64,000 nt of DNA from Magnolia sinica (Eukaryota > Streptophyta > Magnoliopsida > Magnoliales > Magnoliaceae): assembly GCF_029962835.1 (NCBI RefSeq), contig NC_080574.1, positions 27,874,001 through 27,938,000 on the forward strand. Reading direction: 5' to 3'. The notes below the pieces were generated by a model, which saw only the letters and a list, made by a program, of their open reading frames with translations, ran no database searches and was not told the origin of the DNA. Made by a program: the position numbers and the translations under genes. Positions 37,666-48,559 of the stretch are shown piece by piece (the stretch's first letter is position 1; every line of letters starts with the position of its first letter).

Positions 37666-38430
37666 TGTTGAGGGTCAAATATTGCATATCAGACCCAGTT
37701 ATTGCATGGATTTACAATCATTGATACCGTTTAATAGCCTGATTTAATCGTGTTTGTGATGCAGAGTGTATTTACAAGCATGAACTGAAAAAGGGTGCTT
37801 AAACCATGGATTTGACGCTCTGATGACACCCAAGGCAAGGGACGGACTCCAGGGGACCAAGATCGATGGAATTACACACCAGGGATCCGAGGAAATCAAG
37901 CCATTCACGTTAAAGAGGCCCGAAAATGGTGAAAAATGCAAGATCACATAGTTCTCGCCATCTGATTGGCTCAAAACTTCATACATGGCTTGAGGGCCAT
38001 AAATTAACCGTACATATCAAATTTCAGCCCTCGGATCACTATGGAAGTACCCCAACTGACAGATCAGCCCATAAACCGTTGATTCTGGGCCCACCTGATA
38101 TCTGAAGCTGCCTAAAATCTGGTCTCAACGCCTTAAATAGGGAGATTAATCGAATGAATGGTTTGGATTTTGCATATACATTACAGTGGGCCCCGTATTT
38201 ACAGCATGCGTACATAACGTGTACACGTATGAGCCGCACCGAGCTAACTAAAGCGGGTCAGCGCCTGCTGACCCGCATCATCTTCCTAAAACGACAATTG
38301 CCGTATTAACGCAGGTAACGGACGGAACTGTCCATTTTTACGGACGCTAGTGGGCCCCACACATTGTCCCAGTGGACAATCCAAACCGTCCATCGTGTAG
38401 AGGGCCTCGACTACTACAAAACCTTGCTGA
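37666..38430 (+). mobile_element. Truncated gypsy LTR, plus orientation (left hairpin arm)
   Basis: Starts TGTTGAGGGTCAAATATTGC directly after the purine tract and runs 756 bp as a near-perfect reverse complement of 39717-40472. It then ends abruptly, about a third of the way into the 2.03-kb LTR. Only scattered differences were seen (for example ATATCAGACCC versus ATATTAGACCC). The junction with the inverted LTR lies at about 38421-38444. Confidence 0.85.
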
Positions 38431-38444
38431 ACTTTTGGAAAACT

Positions 38445-40472
38445 TGTTCACACCCCAAGTGCAGGGTTGTGATGTAGTAATAAACTCGGTAAGACCGAGG
38501 TCGAATCCACAGGGACTGAAACCTGTACGTTATCTGAAAATAACTAGATCTAGATCTAGGCTAAGATGAAATCTAAACCAATTGTGATTTGAGGAATAAT
38601 GGTGAAATATTAATCTAAACTTAAAGAATTCAGAGAAAGGGAACTAGGGATTCAGAGGATCCACTTGTAGAGATCAGGGAGATCTTATACCTGCTTCATG
38701 GATATTATACTGAACTTACTTGATATAGTTTTCAAGAGATGAAAGGTATAAGAATTAGGTATGATTCCATCACAAATCCATGCCTAAGAGACAAGGTAAA
38801 CAACAGAACTTAGACCAATCCATAACCAACTAAAAGATGTATGAGTGTTAGGAAGGATTCCATCATCCAACTATGTCTATGAGACGATGGCGAACAACAG
38901 GGTTTCCGAACATCAAAATAAAAGGAAAGGAATTATTCAAGCCATCACAAATCTACTGTAATTTAAATCACAACAAACCATTAATGACTAAAAGAATTTC
39001 TTAAATCAAAACAAAGTCAAACAATTCAGTTCAATCAAACCTATAGAAGCTCCTATCACGCCACAAGCTTCACCTCTTAGCCCTAGCTAAGGGATTTAGC
39101 CTAACATAATCATAGGAAAAAGAAGAAAAATAAAGAAAAAATACATAAAAATTCCAAACACTTCTCTCTCCGCCTCTCTTTCTCTATCTGACGTCCCCTA
39201 TTCAAGCATACCCTCTTCTCCACGTTTGGAACTCTTTTTATAGCTTTTGGAGTGGTGGAAATCGGATTTGGGAAGCTATCGCACGCGCAGCGAAAGCCTT
39301 TTCGCAGCCAAGTTCGGGGCTTCATAACTCTCGCGTTCCTTGCATTATTTTTATAAAATCAGCGTCTCTTGGAAGTATTTTGGCTGGCCTACACGATGGA
39401 CGGTTCAGATCTGCCATATGATCAAAGATGGTGGGCCACAACTGCCTGGAAAATCCGATTTCGCGGACGTGCGTAGCCTTTCGCACGTCCGGCGCTGACG
39501 TGATCGGTGGGCCCCACAGAGGTATTTTCGGGAAAATTCACCCCGTCCATTAGATTCAGGACGAAATTTCAGTCAAGAATGGGTGGTTTTGAACGTCCAT
39601 TGACGCGGCCCAGAGAAGAAATCACCTCAAAAATCGTTTTGAACGTCGCAGGACCGCCTGTTTGTGGCCTTTGTATCGCGCATATGTACATGCATGGGTG
39701 TAAAATCTCAATAAGATTTTGTAGTAGTCGAGACCCTCTACACGATGGACGGTTTGGATTTCCTACTTGGACAATGTATGGGGCCCACTAGCTTCCGTAA
39801 AAACGGACAGTTCCGTCCGTTTCCTGCGTTAATACGGCAATTGCCGTTTTAGGAAGACGATGCGGGTCAGCAGGCGCTGACCCGCTTTAGTTAGCTCGGT
39901 GCGGCTCATACGTGTACACGTTATGTACGCATGCTGTAAATACGGGGCCCACTGTAATGTATATGCAAAATCCAAACCATTCATTCGATTAATCTCCCTA
40001 TTTAAAGCGTTGAGACCAGATTTTAGGCAGCTTCAGATATCAGGTGGGCCCAGAATCAACAGTTTATGGGCTGATTTGTCAGTTGGGGCACTTCCATAGT
40101 GATCCGAGGGCTGAAATTTTATATGTTCAGTTAATTTATGGCCCTCAGGCCATGTATGAAGTTTTGAGCCAATCAGATGGCGAGAACTATGTGATCTTGC
40201 ATTTTTCACCATTTTCGGGCCTCTTTAACGTGAATGGCTTGATTTCCTCGGATCCCTGGTGTGTAATTCCATCGATCTTGGTCCCCTGGAGTCCGTCCCT
40301 TGCTTTGGGTGTCATCAGAGCGTCAAATCCATGGTTTAAGCACCCTTTTTCAGTTCATGCTTGTAAATACACTCTACATCACAAACACGATTAAATCAGG
40401 CTATTAAACGGTATTAATGATTGTAAATCCATGCAATAACTGGGTCTAATATGCAATATTTGACCCTCAACA
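38445..40472 (-). mobile_element. Complete gypsy LTR, inverted (contains right hairpin arm)
   Basis: In minus orientation it is 2,028 bp, starting TGTTGAGGGTCAAATATTGC at 40472 and ending GCACTTGGGGTGTGAACA at 38445. It has a TATA box (CTATAAAAAG, about 39234-39244). A leader-like U5 ends with TCCCTGTGGATTCGACCTCG and GGTCTTACCGAGTTTATTAC, phrases found at the 3' end of Tat-type LTRs. Neither side shows a 5-bp target duplication (AAACT versus GTGCC). Its first 756 bp pair with 37666-38421, spacer 1,295 nt. Confidence 0.8.
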
Positions 40473-41139
40473 GTGCCATAAATGCTACATGTGTCACTAG
40501 TCACCTTAAGCTTCACATTCCATCTTTACTTCATGTTTTAGGCGTTTTACATGTAGGGAATAGAACAACTGGTCCAAAATAGTATGACCTAGATGGACTT
40601 CTATAAAAGAAAATCTTTTCTTTTATCAAGATAGCTAATTTAAGACAACATGACTTAGCTTATGTGGAACACAACTTTGGTTGCATCCAAACGGTCCCTT
40701 AGTAACAACAGAATTTTGACCATCCAGTTAATGAAGATTGCAGGTGAACTTTCATGGTTTAGATCATCCAATTGATATGGGTTTTAGGCCATGGCCTATT
40801 GGTGGTTGTTGTAGTCGTTAATTTGGATTTACGAGTACTCTCATTCATGAGCGTTGGTGAAGTTTAACACACTTCACCAATATGGTGAAGATTACCAAAC
40901 CTTATGTATCATCATTGTATCCTTGCCCCACCTATTTGTCCCTGCTTTATGAATTCCATTTCGCCAATTGTTTCAACTTCTGACCTAAGGCCCTTCTTTA
41001 GAAGGTGTACACAGTTTCATATCCTGTTCTCACCACCTTGATCCAAGTCCTTATAGGTCTTGTCCCATCCTCCTTTTAGGTCCTTCAACCTTGATTAGGT
41101 GTTACTCTTCTCACTGCAGTCATCACTAGTTTTCGTAGC
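40473..41139. other. Intron segment without recognised feature
   Basis: Mixed sequence with MITE-like phrases (GACCATCCAGTTAATG, GATCATCCAATTGATATGGG). From about 41000 it may already be LINE-derived on the minus strand. Confidence 0.35.
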
Positions 41140-41324
41140 ACGTAGCACATGATTGTATCATTTCAATGTGCTCGACATCATTTTATCTCCTATTAGGGCT
41201 ACTCTTAGGCTTCTTAGAATGACCTTTTTCTTGACCTCTATTTGTCCCCAGTCTTCCAACACATCCATCTCAACATCCTCATCTCCACAATGCTCATTTC
41301 AGGTCATGTTGTTCTTAATTGCCC

Positions 41325-41335
<11 letters not shown>
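41140..41335 (-). mobile_element. Diverged LINE fragment
   Basis: CCATCTCAACATCCTCATCTCC and TTGTTCTTAATTGCCC at 41265-41327 match the corresponding part of the better LINE copy (42503-42570, CCATCTCAACATCCTCATTT..TTGTTCATTAATTGCCC). It is cut off by a (CA)n run at 41329-41363. Confidence 0.5.

Positions 41336-41363
<28 letters not shown>
41329..41363. repeat. (CA)n microsatellite
   Basis: Uninterrupted run of about 35 bp of alternating CA inside the MYB intron. Confidence 0.9.
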
Positions 41364-41366
<3 letters not shown>

Positions 41367-42138
41367 TGGATGCACATTTCCAAAATAGCCAAGGCTTGGA
41401 AGCTCCTTAGCCAAAATATCTGCTAAGGAATGAACTTCCCTAGAAACTTGTCTAAGGGGGTCTGGATGGAAGAAGCTAGAGCCTAATTTGAGTGATGGTA
41501 GAGCCACACTACCTGGTCGAGTGACACTTCCAAGTTATGACACCTTGCCAAAGACACAGAATTACATTTGGCAATTACCCTTTCACCACTAACTTTAACT
41601 GCTAAGAGAACTGATTGTGAAGAGATTAAGTCGTATTTTAATGGCTTCTACTTGCCCAAGCTTGATGACCCCTATGTCATTGCAGGCCACATCAATGATT
41701 TTGAAGATCCTTGGGTTGCCCATGGAACAACTGTCAACATTTAGTTAAGCCAATGACTTGGAGTTCGGAGAGGATTCCATCTATCAATCTTTTTAGGATC
41801 CCCGTGCTTATCCTATAATAGAAGAATCCAATTTCTCGAGAGGCCCGAGATGGTGATGCCTTTAAACTCCATCGTAATGGGGCCCCAAGTCACTAGGAGG
41901 ATTTTTGTATTTTCCTCGATATGCTTGGTGGGAAAGCAACATCATTGAAAACACCCACACCCACGTATTTTAGTCATGTGCATGTAGCCACAACGAGTCC
42001 ATTATTGGAAATCGTGTTTACATTTTATCTTACAAATACTAGTCATTTCATACTTGTAGTTGAAATTTTAGAAACTATGCTAGAACCAGGAGATCAAATA
42101 GAAGAAAATAATTGCACTCGGAAGAGTCATTTATTCCA
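41364..42138. other. Intron segment without recognised feature
   Basis: No clear protein or repeat end. A 91-codon plus ORF (41921-42196) overlaps the LINE tail and is not protein-like. Confidence 0.35.
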
Positions 42139-43610
42139 TGATACATCGTCATCGTCATCATCATTGTTGTCATCATGTAAGCCCAATCCCAATTAATTGG
42201 GGTTGGCCATATGAATCTTGTTCCATCATTCCACTCTATCAAGGACCAAACCTTTAGTTGGACCATAGGTCATCAAGTCTTTTTGTACTAACTCCATCCA
42301 CATCCTTTGGGGCCTTCCCCTTTCCCTTTGAGAGCTTTTAACTTGTACCAACTCAACTCACTCCTAACCGGAGCAGTTCTTGGTCTCCGTTGCACATGAC
42401 CAAGCCATCTAAGTTTACTTTCCCTCATCTTATTACCCATTGGTGCTACTCTTAAGTACCCTCGATTGCTTTCATTTCTAATCCTATCCTTGTCTTGCTA
42501 CTCATCCATCTCAACATCCTCATTTCAACTATACTCATCCTATGAATATGTTGTTCATTAATTGCCCAACATTCTATCCCATAAAACATGGCTGGTCTAT
42601 AAGCTATCTTATAAAATTTCCATCTCAATTTAAGTGGTACATGACAATCACATAAAACTCAAGAGGCATATCTCCATTTCTTCTAGCTGCATTAATTCTA
42701 TGCACAACATCCTTCCCATTCTCTCCACTCTCTTGAATTATTGATGCAAGGTATCGAAATTGATCATTTTGGGAACTTCTTGGTTAGCAATCTTAATTAA
42801 TTCATTCACTCCAATTGTTACTAAAATTTCACTCCATATATTTTTTTTAGTCAAACTAATTTTAAATCCGTTAGATTCTAAAGCATCCCTTCATAAATAT
42901 AGCTTTGTGTTTATGCCCTCGCTTGTCTTGTCAATCAAAACTATGTCATATGCAAACAACATACACCATGGGATCTCTCCCTACAAATGCCTCATCAACT
43001 TATCGATAACTAATGTACAAAGGTACGGGCTCAACGTCGGCCCATGGTCCAAGCCTATAGTAATTGACAACTCACTTGTCTCTCCACAAGTGGTCCTCAC
43101 GTTTGTTAGCACTCTCTCATACATATCCTTAATCATGTCAATATATCCTCTTGAAACTCCTTTCCCAACACCCACCCACCAGATTAACTCTCTAGGAATC
43201 TTATCGTATGCTTTGTCTAAGTTAATAAAAACCATGTGGAGGTCCTTCCTCCTCTCCCTATATTTCTCCAACAATTGTCCAAGGAGGAAAATAGCTTTAG
43301 TGGTAGACCTCCCAGGCATGAAACCAAACTAATTTTATGATACATTTGTCTCATGCCTTAGTCTTTGCACAATCACTCTCCCAAAGTTCTATATTGTGGC
43401 TCATAAGTTTAACTCCATGACAGTTTGCATGGCTCTGTATGTCTCTTTATTCTTATAAATAGGTATCACGGTACTTAACAAAACTTTGTCAACCAAAATA
43501 ACCCACTATCTCCCATGCACATTGGTATGTCAGCTAGTCTAAGGGCCTTTCCTTTTTTCATATTTTAAAAAGCTTCTTTCACTTTAGATATCGTAATCCT
43601 ATAAAAGTAT
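42139..43610 (-). pseudogene. L1-type LINE remnant: reverse transcriptase and 3' end
   Basis: On the minus strand, about 43600-43320 holds the segment before the RT palm (ALRLADIPMCMGDSGLFWLTK and a disrupted IYKNKGD region). 43319-42981 is an open 112-codon RT core (MPGRSTTKAIFLL, MVFINLDKAYDKIPREL, RGYIDMIKDMYERV, SITIGLDHGPTLSPYL). It continues with LFAYDIVLID where plant LINEs have FADD, so the second catalytic aspartate is lost. Further 3' come WAIN-type and RLGHVQRR-like segments with frame breaks. The 3' end (42180-42139) is a GATGAC/GATGAT-type simple repeat instead of poly(A), usual for this lineage. 5'-truncated: no endonuclease domain. Confidence 0.85.
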
Positions 43611-43889
43611 ATAGTCTTCAACGTCATTTTAGTTTATGGTTCCTTCTATCCCTGTATTCGTAGAGTGGTTGTCATTTAACAAGTTATGAACCACATCATA
43701 TTCAAGAATGATTTGTACTTGTAGTTGGTTAGGATCCACTTTTGACTTAACTGCATTCCCTCTCAACCTCTATAGTTTGTCTATTGTTACATTTGTGGTC
43801 ACACATATGGAGTATTGAACATGGTGGCTACTTGAAGCTTATTTCACAATGCATTAGTAAAAATATATTAAAATATTTTCTGATGTTTC
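43611..43889. other. Intron segment between LINE and sense copia
   Basis: About 280 bp that may include more of the LINE 5' side. The exact junction with the copia element is not visible. Confidence 0.35.
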
Positions 43890-45413
43890 TCTTCCTAAGT
43901 CTGTTCAGGATGCATTGTTGGATGGAAATTAGAAAAGGGCTTTGGATGAGGAAATGAACGGGTATTCTAATGATACATGAGAACTAATTGATCTGACATT
44001 GGGTAAGACACCAATTAAAAGTATATGGGTTTACAGTTTACACGGTAAAATATCTTCATGATGGATCAATTGATCATTACAAAGCCAGGTTGGTTGCCAA
44101 AGGGTACACTCAAGTTTATGGAGTAGATTATCTAAATACTTTTTCATCGGCAGCCGAGCTCAATAATAGTTCGAGTTATCTCAATTGCTGCAAATCATGC
44201 TTGGCTTCTTTTAGGTAGATGCAAAGAATGCATTTCAGCATAGAGAATTACATGAAGAAGTTTATATGGAGCAACCTTCTGAGTATATTGCTTAGGGTAA
44301 GTCCTCTAATGTGTGCAAAGTCTATATATGGATTGAAGCAGTTGCTGTGAGCCTGGTTTGAGAAGTTCATTAGTGTGATGGTATTATATTGGTTGAAGGG
44401 AGTAAAGTAGATCACTCTGTTTTCTCAAAGCATACTACATCTGGCTATATTGTACTTGGTTTTGCACATGGATGACATTATAATGATAGGTGATGACTGG
44501 GGGGGTATTGAGAAGCTGAAGTCATATATTCAATCTCAGTTTCAAATCAAAGATCTTAGTCTTCATTAATATTTTTTGGTCATTGAAGTGGCTAGATTCA
44601 AAGCTGGAACAAATCTATATTAAAGAAAATATGTTAATGACTTACTGGAAGAGACGAGTATGCTAGGTGCCAACCTTATGGATACATTGATAAATCCTTA
44701 TTTTAAACTTGAGCCTGAAGAAGGAAAGTTATTGGCAGATCTGGCATGTACAGAAGACTTGTTGGTGAACTCGTCTATTTGACCATCACCAGGCCATTCA
44801 TTGCTTTTTTTGCAAGGTCAGTTTATGCAAAGTCCAAGAGCTCCACATTTAATTGTAGTTATGAGAATTCTCAGGTATTTGAAGGGCACACTGAGGAAAT
44901 GTATCTTGTATGGATCTCATGATTATCTCCAGATAGTTGGTTATTCCAATGTAGATTATGCAAGGTTTTGATATGACAAACAATCGACTATAGGTTACTG
45001 CACCTTCCTTGGTGGCAATGCGATTACCTGGAAAAGTAAGAAGCAGAATGTGGTTGCTAGGGCAAGCCCTGAGGCAGAATATGGATCAATGGCACGCACG
45101 ATTTGTGAACTTGTTGGCTTAGATCCCTTTTTGTCGAAATGGATTTAAGGTCCAATGCCTTTACATTGTGATAATTAACCTACTATATGTATATTGTGAA
45201 TAATCCGGTTTCCATGAGAGAACAAAGCATATAGAGGTTGACTGCCACTTTATTCAAGGTAAGATCTCTTAGAAGGAAATTTGCACTCCGTTTTTCTCCT
45301 CCCATGTTCAAGTTGCAGATTTATTCACCAAAGACATCTTGAAAAGTGTCGATTCGAAAAGATTATATCCAAGCTAGGCATGTATGATATCCATGCTCTA
45401 GTTTGAGGGGGAG
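43890..45413 (+). pseudogene. Ty1/copia RT-RNase H remnant, sense orientation
   Basis: Reads on the plus strand as decayed copia pol: [33 protein letters not shown] (about 44070-44130), LHEEVYMEQPSEYIA (44250-44290), and LHMDDIIMIGDD (44467-44502) where YVDD is expected. The RNase H segment has KSKKQNVVARASPEAEYGSM (45035-45090) and ends SKLGMYDIHAL before a stop. Several in-frame stops and frameshifts. 5'-truncated: gag, protease and integrase absent. A purine tract TTTGAGGGGGAG (45402-45413) precedes the LTR. Confidence 0.85.
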
Positions 45414-45737
45414 TGTTAAAAGTGTTAAATGTCATATGGTTTGGCCTATTTGGGCCTTTCGGGTTTTATTGGACATGTTTTTTTGGGTTTTATTTTTCAT
45501 GTTAGTAGTGTTTAGGCCCATAGGAATAGTCTTTACTTACATTACTTAAGCAAGGAGGGATTATTGTAATTTTCAGATATTGTTTAGTGCGGCCCTAATA
45601 AAACTAAAGAGAAAGGGGTGTGTGGTGGCTATCCAAGTGCAGCTGTCCCCCCTTTTCTTCTCTTCCTACTTTTCTGGTCTTTTCTCTTTTTTCTTCCCTA
45701 TATCCTGTTAAATCCTTTCCCTTCACACCTTTGCACA
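45414..45737 (+). mobile_element. 3' LTR of the sense copia element
   Basis: Starts TGTTAAAAGTGTTAAATG right after the purine tract. The right end is placed at TTTGCACA by the TG..CA rule and is approximate, since the other LTR is gone. It carries CCCTAATAAAACTAAAG at about 45593, a possible poly(A)/TATA element. It ends about 80 nt before MYB exon 2. Confidence 0.65.
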
Positions 45738-45818
45738 GTTATGACACAAAACTGCTGGTATTTTGACCACTTTAACTACTCAAGCTAATGTCTTCACTGT
45801 TTGCTTTTCAAATGACAG

Positions 45819-46317
45819 GTTGTTTCTTCTTGGATTGGATAAATATGGCAAAGGAGACTGGCGGAGCATATCTAGAAACTTTGTGGTGTCAAGGACGCCT
45901 ACACAGGTGGCGAGCCATGCACAGAAATACTTCATTCGCTTGAACTCAATGAACAAAGACAGGAGAAGGTCGAGCATTCATGATATTACCAGTGTGGGTA
46001 ACGGAGAGGCATCGGTACCCCAAGGGCCTATCACTGGTCAATCAAATGCACCAACAGGTACTGCCAGTAAATCTGCCAAACAATCTTCTCAGCCCCCATC
46101 AGGTGCTTCTGGGGTCGGTATGTATGGGACGACAACTATAGGCCAGCCTGTTGGAGGATCCCTTGTTTCTGCCGTTGGCACTCCGGTGAACCTTCCTGCC
46201 CCACCACATATGGCCTATGGTTTGCGGGCCCCAGTTGCTGGAGCCGTGGTTCCTGGCACACCAATGAACATGCCTCCAGTGACATACCCGATGCCACATA
46301 CGTCTGCCCATAGGTGA
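45819..46317 (+). CDS. SRM1: SRM1/DIVARICATA-like R-R-type MYB transcription factor, exon 2
   Basis: Completes codon 129 and encodes residues 130-294, stop TGA at 46315-46317. It holds most of the second MYB repeat (about residues 118-168), with W143 ([13 protein letters not shown]) and the family signature SHAQKYF at 161-167, in which Y166 replaces the third tryptophan. Next come [20 protein letters not shown], then PQGPITGQ, a Q/S/P/G-rich stretch, and a C-terminal [15 protein letters not shown] block shared with SRM1-like proteins. The total of 294 residues fits the usual 290-300. The intact frame across the splice and the conserved motifs suggest a functional gene despite the giant intron. 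The ATG at 45763 upstream of exon 2 lies in the intron and is not a start. Confidence 0.9.
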
Positions 46318-47100
46318 ATGCTGTTGAATCTCCCAGTGTACAAAGGAAAGAGAATAGACTAAATATTGGGTTCTCTGTCTTTATTTCTTCGAACGCAATA
46401 AGGTAGCCGTGGCAAGCATAGCGCATCTATCCCAATGTGAGAATGTTCTAGTCTGGTTTATAAATTTGTTTCATGTCTGAATAAGCCATGAAAAAGGAAT
46501 TACAGGTCTGTGTATATGCAATCTATGGAGGAAGAGGTGGCAGCTTAATAGATAGCTTATCTTAGTTCTTTTATTTCTGATGTGGTGTGTATCCTTGCCC
46601 CATCAGTTTTTAGGTGCACAGTGACAGGCTCTTAGGGAAAATGTGTAAAAACCCATATACTGTTTTGACATTTATGTAGTGGTTTGTGCACATATTGTGC
46701 CAATTTGCAAATTGGTTCTGCTCAGATGCAGGGTGACATGGGTTCTTCAGTAGGCATGGGAAAGTGATCTTTGAAGCCTAATTGTTTGCTTCTGTGGATT
46801 TATGATGTGCGATGCGGGTGTCATTCATTGCTCACTGTTATGGAAGATCCAGTGCCTAGTATTCTATGCTGTTTCTTAACCTGCTGAGACCTTTAATCTT
46901 ACGTGGGCAGGCGGGTGCTTTGGTAGCTCCCTCAAAGTGGGGCCCACTCCATCTCATTTTTGGCTGCAATCCTCAAAACTTGTCATCGTAGAGGTGTTCT
47001 GATGGCCAATCCTTGCCGCTGTGCAAACACACAATAAAGGGAGTTGGGCATCTTAAAGTAATTCTTTTGCCTGATTGAGCCTTCAGAAACTGAAGAACAT
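46318..47100 (+). other. Probable 3' UTR and downstream of the MYB gene
   Basis: No ORF continues after the stop. Candidate poly(A) signals are weak: AATAAG near 46398 and 46480, AATAAA near 47034. The true 3' end cannot be set from sequence alone. Confidence 0.45.
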
Positions 47101-48212
47101 AAAGAATGCAAAAAGCTTCTCTTACAGGTAAGCATTGCGGTATATGTCATTTCTCTTTTCTGAGCAGTGAGATGGGACTTTTTCTTTGTTTGGCAGGTTA
47201 GGGGGCTTGAACTTGATACATTAGTGTTGAAGCAACGTGTGCCTTCGGTTGAGCTATGGGCTTGAATTGCGGTAAGATAGATTTTACCAATAACCCCTTT
47301 AAAAAAATGCTTGGTAAAGGTTGTTGGTTTTTGCAGATTGATGACTCTCTCCCAATTGACAGCTGACATTCCTATTGGAAACAGGAGGTTACTATGATGT
47401 CCTATGTAGCACATTAATGAATAATTTTCTTTTTAGAGTCCCTTTGTTTCATTTATATATAAGATGGGATAACGATACACTAGAGCCATTGAACCGTAAT
47501 AAGGTAGACCAATTAATGTATGCCATGTGGCAATCTATGAGTACATTTCAATAAAATTTAGAATTTTGTTTTGAAAAGTGCTTTTAGATTCCACTTGCTC
47601 ATTTTTATTGATGCTCTACATTATTACGGTTCAACCAGGTCTACTGATAATTTCCCTATATGCTGCTTTAACATTAAAGAAGACGAAGATCACCAATCTA
47701 TGAGGTCAGCTCAAAAACCTCCCGAGTCATCTAAGAAAACTGGTTGGTATAAAAAAGAAGCCGAATCAGCATATATGGAAAGTTGCGAACTATATAGGCA
47801 CGACCAGTTGATGTAAGACACCATTTACTCTTTGTTCTTTTAGTTTGTTGAACTGGATAGGTTGTTTAGCTCATAGTTATTAGTTAAGATAGGCAGATGT
47901 TTAACTTACTTTTCTTGAAAGGGCTATGGATTGTTGTGTATTTGACTATTTGGTTGTCCAGATTGTGGGCCCAAGTGTCAATGGAACATAATCCCCAAAA
48001 AATCAGAATAATTGGAGATAGTGGTCCACAGTTTAAGAATTTTCAGCAATCCAAATTCCAGTATCTGATATAAAATGGTTAAAATCATCATGCTGTGAAT
48101 TTTGGACTATCATCATTGGAATTGGGACACTTGGTCTGGGACAACCTAGATTGGGCTAGGTGGATGGATCCATCGTCTAAAAAAATGGCGATGGATGCAG
48201 TGTTCTTGCCCA
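47101..48212. other. Gene-free interval
   Basis: An 81-codon plus ORF (47571-47816, with KEDEDHQSMRSAQ and GWYKKEAESAYMESCELY) is not a family I recognise. Its codon pattern gives no clear support. GAACCGTAATAAGGTAGACC (47491) and its inverted near-match TTACGGTTCAACCAGGTCTAC (47623) form a 130-nt-spaced inverted pair that may mark a small MITE. Confidence 0.4.
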
Positions 48213-48220
48213 TCTAAAAA

Positions 48221-48527
48221 TAGGGCTGTCAATGGGCTAGGTTTGGATCAGATCCTAGAGAATCCATATCTAAGCTGATTGGGTTTTGTTCTTGCTGGGT
48301 TTGGGTCCTTTATCAGGTGTGGGTACCCCATTGGATCTTTGGACCTTGATTTCTGTTGCGGTTGTGTTTGGGCCCAAGTCCGGTCTAGGCCAAATGAGGG
48401 TATTTTTATGGTCAGGATCACTGAGTGGATGGATTAGATCGTACATGCATGTGCCATTTGACACATACGTGGTTTGTAAATGACCTCTCTTACATCTGTG
48501 TGTGGCTTAGCAAACCTCATTCCATTG

Positions 48528-48559
<32 letters not shown>

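Larger units (their letters stand above)
30843..45818 (+). other. Intron of the MYB gene, about 15.0 kb
   Basis: Donor AG|GTAACT at 30843 and acceptor TTTTCAAATGACAG|G at 45818. CTAAT at about 45785-45789 is a plausible branch point and TCTTCACTGTTTGCTTTTC the pyrimidine tract. Joining the exons restores [19 protein letters not shown] in frame. The intron contains a (CTT)n run (30856-30889), a short-LTR element, two copia remnants in opposite orientation, a gypsy inverted LTR pair and LINE remnants, all annotated separately. Nearly all of its length is transposon-derived. Confidence 0.9.

Noticed and set aside
38470..38525. tRNA-like B box (GGTCGAATCC) suggesting a SINE or tRNA gene
   Set aside because: It lies in the 3' end of the inverted gypsy LTR, where this phrase is a normal LTR motif. 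No A box or cloverleaf is present.
39110..39325. 71-codon minus ORF with basic, charged C-terminal part
   Set aside because: It lies in the R/U5 part of the inverted LTR and reads through AG-rich leader sequence. No protein family recognised.
37666..40472. A DNA transposon with 756-bp terminal inverted repeats
   Set aside because: The left arm is preceded by a gypsy 3' internal box and purine tract. The inverted part extends to a complete 2.03-kb LTR with TATA box and LTR ends, and there is no target duplication.
42760..43332. 190-codon plus-strand ORF
   Set aside because: It is the antisense shadow of the LINE reverse transcriptase on the minus strand.
45763..45818. ATG at 45763 as the start of a separate 184-residue MYB gene
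   Set aside because: The residues before LFLLGLD are not MYB-like, while splicing from 30842 to 45819 restores the conserved [19 protein letters not shown] exactly.
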